64,000 nucleotides of DNA from Pseudopyrenochaeta lycopersici (lineage: Eukaryota > Ascomycota > Dothideomycetes > Pleosporales > Pseudopyrenochaetaceae), in assembly GCA_003313425.1 (NCBI GenBank), contig NHZP01000039.1:1-64000 (forward strand). Reading direction: 5' to 3'. Shown piece after piece: positions 56,290 to 64,000 of the stretch (positions within the stretch are counted from its first letter, which is position 1; the number at the start of each line of letters is the position of its first letter). The position numbers and the translations under genes were made by a program. The notes beneath the pieces were generated by a model. The model saw only the letters and a program-made list of their open reading frames with translations, searched no databases and was not told the origin of the DNA.

Positions 56290-57501
56290 TCACTTTGATG
56301 CCATAACCTCCTCCAGCCACGGATACACAATGCTATTCGCCTCTGGATACCCCATATGCAAGCGTTGCTGAATGAAACGCATCTCCTTCGGACTCCCATA
56401 CTCAGCAAGCAGCATACTATCTTCAATAGGCATACAACCATCCAGCACGCCATTGATCAATAGCAATCTACAGCTCTTGAGTCCGCTGGCAACAACAGCG
56501 ACGCCCTCGCCCTTCCCGCTGATCAAACTGAACTCATCCTGGCACTTCTCCTTCATCTCTTCGAACGAAGCGTAGCCGTACTTTTGCGTATATGCTTGTT
56601 CCAGGCCAAAGGGATATTCGTGCTTATCGATTTGCTCAAGCCATTCGCGGCTAATGTGGTGATGTACGCCAGCGCCGTGGCCGACACTGCCGATGAGCTG
56701 AGCTCTATGCGTGTGCGCGAGGCGAATAGCGTAGTACCCGCCTGCTGATAAACCCCAGGCGATGATCTTCTTTTCATCCAGATACGGCGTCTCCTTGATC
56801 CAGTTGAGGATCGAGGTGAACAATCGATCAGGCGACAATGGGTCGCGCGTATTTGCCGGGCAGTCGACGGTTGTGCCAGGGATATCGCAAATTACGGTTG
56901 CCCAGCCCCTGTTGAGGTGTTCTTGGGTGCGCTCTGTATTGTCTGGGCGATGGCCATCAAGGCCTGTGATCAGTAGAATAGTCGGAAACGGGCCGTTGCC
57001 ACTGGGCTTCCGGATGTATAGTGGAATCGTCTTATCATCACCATTCGATGCGCATTCATGCGGTATGACAACTTCATCGATGGGTATATCCCAAAGCCTT
57101 GAGCCGCGAAGGTAAACTTCCTTCTGCTCTTCAAACACTTTCTTTTTCAGATCCGTGCCAATATAAGGGAAACGTGCCAAGCGGAAAACGGCGTTGGCAT
57201 TAAGATACAACTTCTTCGCTGCTTCTTTGTCATTCCTTTCTAGGTCTTGCGCTTCCTTGGCTAATCGCTGTGCGGTTGGCAGAAATGCATTCGTATATGC
57301 ATCACTGTACGCGTCATTGATGTTGTTTTGGATGATGTGGTTGAAAATGGGCTCAAAGTCATCGAACTTTCCATCGTGGAATGGGTAAACACCTTTGGTG
57401 CAAGGAAATTTCCATCTTTGTTCCCACAGTTTCTGAATGCTCCCGCGGTGGCCGTAATCCTTGGTGAAGAGCTCGCCCAGAATCCAGTTTCCATTTGGCA
57501 T
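56290..57501 (-). CDS. Ayg1/FrsA-like alpha/beta hydrolase
   Basis: This is a single-exon protein of 403 residues, the usual Ayg1 size. The start at 57501 ('MPNGNWILGELFTKDYGHRG') matches the family's 'NWILG' opening, although the frame stays open further upstream. An N-terminal helical region (about 1-140) precedes the hydrolase core: 'LLITGLDGHRPD', nucleophile Ser252 in 'GLSAGG', Asp354 in 'NGVLDGCMPIEDSM', His382 in 'RLHMGYPE'. In Aspergillus and Exophiala, Ayg1 shortens a polyketide chain before melanin formation by C-C hydrolysis; other relatives act on polyketides in metabolite clusters. No melanin PKS is nearby, and the broken PKS at 1-2.4 kb is 54 kb away. Pathway assignment is therefore open. 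All catalytic positions are intact. Confidence 0.9.
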   Translation of the reverse strand: MPNGNWILGELFTKDYGHRGSIQKLWEQRWKFPCTKGVYPFHDGKFDDFEPIFNHIIQNNINDAYSDAYTNAFLPTAQRLAKEAQDLERNDKEAAKKLYLNANAVFRLARFPYIGTDLKKKVFEEQKEVYLRGSRLWDIPIDEVVIPHECASNGDDKTIPLYIRKPSGNGPFPTILLITGLDGHRPDNTERTQEHLNRGWATVICDIPGTTVDCPANTRDPLSPDRLFTSILNWIKETPYLDEKKIIAWGLSAGGYYAIRLAHTHRAQLIGSVGHGAGVHHHISREWLEQIDKHEYPFGLEQAYTQKYGYASFEEMKEKCQDEFSLISGKGEGVAVVASGLKSCRLLLINGVLDGCMPIEDSMLLAEYGSPKEMRFIQQRLHMGYPEANSIVYPWLEEVMASK

Positions 57502-57788
57502 TGTAGCGGCAAGACGTAAAATTGTTTTGTGTTTACAAATAGGAATGCGAAAGGCAGTAGTGTTGCAGATAGTATACGTATTGCACTTTCTGGTGTTGTA
57601 TATACCACTCCGGTGATGGCGGGGCCGACTCCGCGAAGCAAGTCTCACATCACGACCCGGTCGGTCCCCCACAACGATTTGCGATGCATTGTCTACAGGA
57701 CGTAAATCAGGAACTTGGCGAAATAATTGTGATGAAGTGATGCAGCGAAAAGAGCTCCTCGTATTTGCATCAGTTTGACATGCTACTT

Positions 57789-59385
57789 TCAAACACGATC
57801 CTCTTCCTCGTCGAATTTATGCTTCGTGTACTCCCTCAAGACGTTTATCAGCATTGATCTACCGTCTGCCCTTTCGAACACTTGTGCGTGGTCCACTGTC
57901 GGCCACCAAATTGTCTCCACACCGGTGCCCTTCCACTCCGAATTCTTCCAGCTCTGGTCCTCGCTCTTTAGATCTACTCCATTGAGATACTTGCCGACAG
58001 ATTCAGTATCAACAATTAGATCTCTGCCGCCCAAGCTCACTGTAACATCTCGGCTCCGAATGTCGTCCCTCCATAATATGTTCTGCGCCCAGAAGAAATT
58101 ACGGGCGAGAGTATGCGCAACCATCATGTCTGTCGAAGCAAACCAAGACAATTGGTGTTCGTTGGCGGCCCTCGGTGGCCGGGCTGTGAAGTTGTATGCA
58201 ACGTCAGGGAGATGCAGGAGGAAAGTGACTGGATCGACGAAAAGGATTGGCCCGATCTTGGCAGCTGTTGTAGGATTCTGCAGCAGATGGGTAGAGATGA
58301 CAGAGCCATATGAGTGGCTTGCAAGGACCACCTTATCAAACCCATGACGCTCGAGGATCATGTTGATCTGGCGGCACATCTCGTCTCTGCCAAGTATGGA
58401 TCCAGACACTCGAAAGCTGATAGGCATCAATTCGATAGCGATAATACCCACTTCCCCATCATTCGCTGCCTGAGGGTCATGCTTATTGATTTCCTCGAGC
58501 CATGTAACATACGGATGCAAGCCGATGCCTATACCGTGTATGAAGAGAATTGGGAGCCGTGTCTTGGACGTGTGCGGACGGTACCAGTAGCTAAGGTCTG
58601 GCGCTGAAGAAATCTGGCGACTGAAGAGACTTGCAAGTCGCGGTGGGAAGATAGCTAGAGAGGGACGAAGGTGGGTGCGAAACAGGATGAAGCCGCTGTA
58701 GCGGAGACGAGCTGCTGCAATACTATCAACGAGCATTACAATCTGAAGGATTGTGAGTGTTTCAGCATGAGAGATGGCAGGGTCAATATACCATGTACCA
58801 GAGGACTGGCCGATGCGACATCTGGACCTGGTCAATGGTCAACCGCAGACACTTCGCGCTGCCCCTGCCAGGCTCCAATCTCCTCCCGAGCAGTGTTTGC
58901 ACGCCATCCACGTATTCATCCAGCTCTTCCTCCTCAGCTTTGCTCTGCTCTGGGTGTTCTTGTACCCTCTTCCTCCTATCCTCGTCGCTTTCACCGCCAC
59001 GGTTCATCAGCGCCCAGGCGAAGAATTCGCGTGCATTCTCCCGTCGCACCTCGCCGGGCCGTGCGCCCAGGAACCACTTGCTCACATAGTATTCTGGATG
59101 AGGAATTTTGTCCCAGCATTTCCAGTACAGCGCCTGCCTCTCCTCTTTATCGGGTAGTGGGGGGTGTTGCGCCGAGGCTTGGAGTGCGCGCTTGCGCGGC
59201 AAGTAGACGAGGAGCCAGAATGCCGTCTCGCCGATGCTCCAGGTGAGGAGGAAGCGACGGAATGCGTTGTGCGGAGGGACTGCAATGCTGAAGGAGACCC
59301 AGAATATGCTAAACGGCGTGATGGCGCGCAACGCAAAGATGACCGACCGGATGAAGATGTACCTAGGGACCGTGTTTTCGATCAT
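57789..59385 (-). CDS. Membrane-anchored alpha/beta hydrolase
   Basis: Exons 58792-59385 and 57789-58742 are joined across a 49-nt intron ('VLWYM|IVMLVD') to give 515 residues. The N-terminus has two hydrophobic segments ('SVIFALRAITPFSIFWVSFS' and 'SIGETAFWLLVYL') and then a charged linker. The C-terminal half is an alpha/beta hydrolase: oxyanion-hole 'LFIHGIGIGLHPY', nucleophile Ser342 in 'ASHSYGSV', acid region 'LGGRDLIVD', and terminal His in 'TVDHAQVF'. It should sit on a membrane with the catalytic domain exposed. The substrate is unknown. It lies 287 bp upstream of the Ayg1-like gene on the same strand, but the two hydrolases are only distantly similar. The linker exon is essential because the second exon's first ATG gives no membrane part. 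Confidence 0.83.
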
Positions 59386-61917
59386 GATGCCGGTGGAGCG
59401 CGCAGCTTCGGGATTAGAGTAGAGGCTTGCTTATAAGGTAAATCATACAAGACTCAGCCGTCGTCTCTTGTAGGGAAAAGGCACAGCAACCGCTCGTGTG
59501 GCGCGACCATGATGGTTGTGAAGGAGACTCGCATGGGTTGGTCGAGCCCTCCGTTACTGGCGGATGACGTGTGCCACCTCCCCACATCGACGGGCCGCGC
59601 TACCCTACTACCACTGTAAACAGCATCTTCGCGATCAACCACCGCAACTATCATTCAATGCCCACGATCCAATTACAGCGCCAGGAGGTATATTCATAAA
59701 CTCGGTCAGCATCGAGACAATGTTTGCTCCATACATTAATTTGGCCAACTTCGCAAGCACTGCCGTATGAGGACTAGACTCAGGCAATCAAGCTGTGGTA
59801 AGGGCATGCTACATGTTGGACACCCTACCCAAACCATAAATACCCCAGGTTTCTAGCCTTCCTCCAAAGTTTATGATAATGTAATTAATATATTACATGT
59901 CTCTGCCTCTTCACATGCAATCCCTCGGCACTTTGTTCTCAATTTAGAAATCTTGTACAAACTCCGATTTGTGATCGGTGATTCATTGTCAAGATGACAT
60001 CCGACCGCCAAAGATTGAAATACCAAGTATAGTGGCTTCTCTGACTATATTTCGCTCAGGACATCTTTGAATGCCATCTCAGCTTTCATTTTGACGTCTA
60101 GGGAATATTAGGAAGAGCTGAGTGGGAAAATTTGCGATGCATCGCTGTCAACATGGGCGCATTGTGTCTAGTAGTATTTTGTATTCTGCATATAACAAGC
60201 ACAATCTGATTAAGCGTTGGTAACTGGTGGCCCCTCGCTCGCTTGTGTGGATGAGATTACTATTTCACTAAACGCATGGCTCAACATCTTGAGCAGGATT
60301 AGGCTGCAACAGTCAGGCAGAACACCACCTATCTGATCTAGTGTTGGTTTATCCTATGTCCATCCACACAGCTACTTGGCTCATGTGAAATGGCCTATTG
60401 GCTCTCGGCAGCGTCTCGCACCCAACAATACTGCTTCAACTCTCGTTCTATTATTCCAATCACTCAAGAGAATGGACTCTTTCCGTATCCAAGTAGTTAT
60501 TAGTTGTAAGTACCTTTTTCATCAAATAGATATTACACTACACCACTGGCGTACGCAGTATTTACCCGGACTCACCGATCTTTTGACATCTCGTCGGTCG
60601 CCGATAGCCATTTCATAACGAAGCTATCAATCAAGGCTCTTATGGAATACGATTGAAGGATATCTAGAACTTCTAAAAGAATCTATTGAAATAGAGAAAT
60701 CGGAAACCTAGCATGGAAACAACATGTGCGAGAATTGGGGTCGTCGCCATCTCTACTCGCCTATCAGCAATTTCCGATCGAAGCGCACACCAATCAATTG
60801 CCAGCTTTGCAAAGGCCAAATGAATCATATGCTTTCTACAAAAGAAATCATAGTATTTGAAATTAGACATTGTTTTAATGATACAGAACTGTGAAAACAT
60901 CTTTAGGGCGAAGTCCAGCCAAGACCGATATAGGACCCACGTTCAAGGAGAGGGAGGGATATGATTACCCTTAAACCACTGCTTTTATAATAGCGGATGA
61001 TGCGGCTGATGCTACAATCGCATGTATAACCACGGTGGGTATTTTGTTCAAACTCTTTTGAAATCGTAGTGCTATAAGTACAAGATTCCGTATGACCTTG
61101 AACTTTATTCATCCTTGCGTCTCTGCTTGGCTACTCTACCATTTCGTATTAGCTCCTGGAGGAAACCTCCTTTATCAAATGTCAAGTCACGAGTGCCCAG
61201 AAGCAATTTGATGTTTCACTATGTCTATGGCATGTATTCATGTTAGGAAAACATCTCGTCCATGGTCGCTTGCTTGTCAATCCCACAAAAGTCTGGACAG
61301 GAGTACTATTTCTAAAAGCGGTTGTACGATGCCGAAGGATCTCCTTCCTTCACCAATCCTTCCACAGCTCCAGTGGCTACGATTCAAAGTTCAACTTACA
61401 TGTGGTTCCGAAAGTTACTCCATGCAGAAGTTTCATGTATCGGATCCGTAACGTGTATGAGGTGGCGTGAAGGCGTACGGTTCGGATGCAGTACCATTAC
61501 GTGGATGCCACAGCTCTGAAGCCTCACCTCGCTATTCTACGTAATGTTTTGTAGTCTAGGAACTGGCGTAATGCTAGTAGTACAGTGTTTCGCATGTGTG
61601 CCGAGCCTGTGAAGACTAGTGTAAGCTAGCTCGGGGCAACGCCGAGGGCCAACACTGAACGCATCTTAGATATTTTGGAGCCCCTGATAAAGCTTAGCAA
61701 ACATAATCAGGCGTTCCGAGGAGTTGCTTTCGGTGTCAGCCAAGTTCTGACGGCTTAGCCTTGGTTTCCGGAGGTTCGCCGAGGGTTCATAGTTTGCAGT
61801 GTCAACATGGAGCTTGGCGTGAACCAACAAGTCGAGGAGTCATAGGCCTCAAGGGCAATGATAAAAGGAGACCTAAAGATTTCGAAAGATTTGAATACAA
61901 TGTATATCTCATCTGTG
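59386..61917. other. Gene-free stretch of about 2.5 kb
   Basis: No supported gene. Small plus frames at 61221-61519 overlap one another in three phases and are spurious. The last few hundred bases are the promoter of the dehydrogenase gene. Confidence 0.55.
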
Positions 61918-62743
61918 ATGTCGCTATCTAACAAGGTCGCCATTGTCACTGGAGGTGCCCGCGGTATCGGCAGGGGTATTGTTCTTGCGCTAGCGAAGGA
62001 GGGTGCAAAGGTCAGTGAAGCCCATCATAGCTCATCAACATCTGCAACATGCTCATTCAAATCAAGTTGCCTTCACCTATGTGTCACAGTCTTCTAACAT
62101 CCACGCCGAGTCCCTCGTCCGAGAGGTTGAATCCCTGGGCTCCCGTGCCCACGCAATCCAAGCTGACTCCCGCGACCTCTCCGCACCAGACCGCATCGTC
62201 TCCGAAACCCTCTCCGTATTCGCAGCAACAAGCCTAGACATTCTCGTCAACAATGCCGGGCTAGGCTCCGCCGCTACATTGCTTGAAGATGTCACAGTGG
62301 AGGAATATGACAGTGTTATGGACGTCAACGTACGCGCTGTCATCTTTATGACACAGTCCTTCATACGCCACGTAGGGCGTGGCGGACGCATAGTAAACCT
62401 CTCTTCGATATCCGCACGCGGAGGTTACGCAACTCAATCTGTATACGCAGCGTCAAAGGCCGCTGTGGAAGGACTTACGCGAGTCTGGGCGAACGAACTC
62501 GGCCACAAGTATGGTGTCACCGTGAATGCGGTCAACCCAGGTCCAGTAGATACACACATGTACCGAGCTGCGGGCAAGGTGCATCTGGCCAGGATGGAGG
62601 AACAAAACAAGAAGACTCCTGCGGCTCCGAGAGCAGGGACAGAAGGCGATGTGGCAGGAATTGTGGTATTCTTGTGCGAGGAGAGATCGAGATGGGTTAC
62701 AGGAGACATAGTCTGCGCAAATGGTGGAATGTTGTTCATCTGA
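61918..62743 (+). CDS. Short-chain dehydrogenase/reductase (NAD(P)-dependent)
   Basis: This is a classical SDR of about 256 residues: cofactor loop 'TGGARGIGRG', 'DILVNNAG', catalytic Ser in 'NLSSIS', and the Tyr/Lys pair in 'YAASKAA', then 'VNAVNPGPVDT'. It would oxidise or reduce a small alcohol/ketone in the cytosol. Exon 1 runs to 62010 and exon 2 starts at 62067, with a GTCAGT donor and AATCAAG acceptor. Joined as written the frame is off by one. One more G at the exon end (AAGG before GTCAGT) would restore 'GAKVAFTYV'. This again points to a lost base in a short run. The preferred start 'MSLSNKVAIVTG' is an internal ATG; two further in-frame ATGs lie upstream (from 61858). The gene is convergent with the regulator at 62916. 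Confidence 0.85.
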
Positions 62744-62915
62744 GCGACCTTTGCGCCGATCGGAATAGCCTATAGACTGTAGTGTCTCTAGGGTTTCTTG
62801 AATTGTATAGCGTCAGGCTTGTTAATAAAGAGCTTGAATAGCCCACTGGCATCATAATATGACGTGTGAATACTCTGCTCAAGAAGTTGTGAACAGCCAG
62901 TCGCATAGGTAACTA
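62744..62915. other. Short convergent 3' spacer
   Basis: 172 bp between two convergent genes, with no feature seen. Confidence 0.5.
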
Positions 62916-64000
62916 CTATCCAGGCATCCACGAGCCTTGATCAAGATATGGTTCAGCTGAGTTCGAATCCATTTGTAGCATGATAGCACCTGTTGCGTCA
63001 AGCAGTTCAGCATCGGTAGAGCCCTCGGCATACCATGGAAAGTTGATAATTCCTTCCCTGCCACCCATTGAATCTGATGGCAATTGAGCAGGAGGGTATT
63101 GAAATGAAGCCCAACGTGGCGCATTGGACTGCCAAAAGTCCAAAGCAGCTTCTTGGCCAATATGAGACATTGTTGTTGGAGAGTTTTCGTGGAAGGTAGA
63201 TGATTCGGTTTGATCTATGCATATCAGCAAAAAGCATTATTGCCACTTATCCGCGTATGCTTGGCGTGATCTACGGTCTTCCAAATATTCCCAGGCATCT
63301 GAAAATATAGAACGACGTACCTAATAGTCTTTTGAGGATGTCCCGTGCTCTCAAAGCCATGCCATGCGACGTTCCAAGCTTAGACAAGCAATATACAGCA
63401 TTCTTCAAGCGCTCCCGCCATTGTAAGGCAAGGGCATGTGCTGGATTATAGATATAGCAAGTAGCCTGTAGAAAGCTAGCCGTTATAAGCCAGTAAGTTG
63501 CATACCAGGCAAGACCGCGCGGCTGGACGTCTCCGAGATCGACAAACTCGCATATAGATTGAACGCACTCTTCTGCACCAATTAAACATGCTTGAATTGG
63601 CCCAAGTGTAGCATCGAGATTCGTTTTCGCGGTGATTTTTTGAAAAATAATGGGTCGGTGAAGGATGATGCGGAGATGAAAAGACCGCCATATTAGTATC
63701 CTTTTCGGGAGCTCAAACCATGCATCTAAAATTATCTTTTCATTGAAGTGATGAGGAAGGTCCTGGCGCCACTTCGATATCTTCTGGTCCAAACTCAGTG
63801 CCCTCTCGTCGCTCGGTATCTGATTGGTAAGAAGCTCAACCTGAACCATATTCGCGATGATGGCAAGTTTGACTTGATATATGAGGCACGATGTGACTGT
63901 CGGCCCTTCTTTTGGGTCTGGTAGTTTGTCCATGTCCACAGCCAGGTCTTGATCGTCTAGATTGGACGGTAGCCGAACATTAACACCTACGAGGGACACT
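62916..64000 (-). CDS. C-terminal part of a fungal-specific (Zn2Cys6-type) transcription factor, partial at window edge
   Basis: Only the C-terminal exons are present: 63321 to the right edge, then 62916-63214, split by a 106-nt intron (GTACGT donor) joining 'DILKRLL' to 'DQTESSTF'. The long exon has the helical fungal_trans middle-homology region ('VKLAIIANMVQVELLTNQIP', 'ILIWRSFHLRIILHRPII', 'QPRGLAWYATYWLITASFLQ'). The last exon is acidic and Gln-poor but has a typical tail ('EGIINFPWYAEGS'). The zinc cluster must lie beyond the window. In fungi such regulators often sit next to the genes they control, so the facing dehydrogenase may be a target; this is inference. Confidence 0.8.

Noticed and set aside
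57502..57792. N-terminal extension of the Ayg1-like hydrolase to about 500 residues
   Set aside because: The extension has no similarity and the family's normal start 'MPNGNWILG' lies inside; extra codons are chance open frame.
1..64000. CRISPR arrays, bacterial operons, ribosome binding sites, telomere repeats
   Set aside because: Spliced genes and fungal families show a eukaryote; no spaced short palindromic repeats and no TTAGGG array were seen.

Overview
The window looks like a chromosome segment of a filamentous ascomycete (Pezizomycotina, probably Dothideomycetes). Genes on both strands carry 49-106 nt GT-AG introns with CTAAC-like branch points. Families are typically fungal: Zn2Cys6 regulators, a PTR2 transporter, an Ayg1-like hydrolase, a GPI-anchored chitin deacetylase. 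Repeats carry the CpA-to-TpA damage of repeat-induced point mutation (RIP). The class is inference.

Layout. 1-5.4 kb: a decayed highly reducing polyketide synthase (minus strand) and a 14-helix MFS transporter (plus), probably a dead secondary-metabolite locus. 7.34-22.14 kb: a RIP-degraded transposon graveyard with no open frame of 60 codons. It holds a pogo-type transposase fragment, a chromodomain Ty3/gypsy element with both LTRs (7656-15688), a second gypsy element on the minus strand, and a degenerate DUF7924-like gene. 22.5-26.5 kb: a C2H2 fragment and a pogo/Fot1-like DNA transposon with inverted repeats and a transposase broken by two TAG codons. 28-36 kb: a Zn2Cys6 regulator, a PTR2/POT peptide transporter and a membrane-anchored flavin-binding split-barrel protein. 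36.8-37.5 kb: an SRPK-like kinase stub and an LTR relic. 39-44 kb: a CFEM-like surface protein, a Gfd2/YDR514C-like DEDDh exonuclease and an unknown membrane-anchored protein. 45.5-49.2 kb: a convergent pair, a TPR-ankyrin-TIR-like protein and a cupin-like protein, which share a TPR-ankyrin module. 51.5-53 kb: a CBM18 chitin deacetylase. 56.3-59.4 kb: two alpha/beta hydrolases in tandem. 61.9-64 kb: a short-chain dehydrogenase facing a Zn2Cys6-type regulator cut by the window edge.

The most interesting locus is 45.5-49.2 kb. The TIR-like domain has an 'RAWCAVEV' motif that can be aligned with the helix carrying the catalytic glutamate in SARM1 and plant TIR NADases. Its neighbour carries the same TPR-ankyrin module on a different N-terminal half. 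Together they resemble a two-gene recognition/effector locus; this is inference.

Several otherwise intact genes each lack a single base in a short homopolymer (near 4140, 4379, 43610 and 62010, possibly 37005). This pattern suggests assembly indels as much as true pseudogenes, so those frames need read-level checking.
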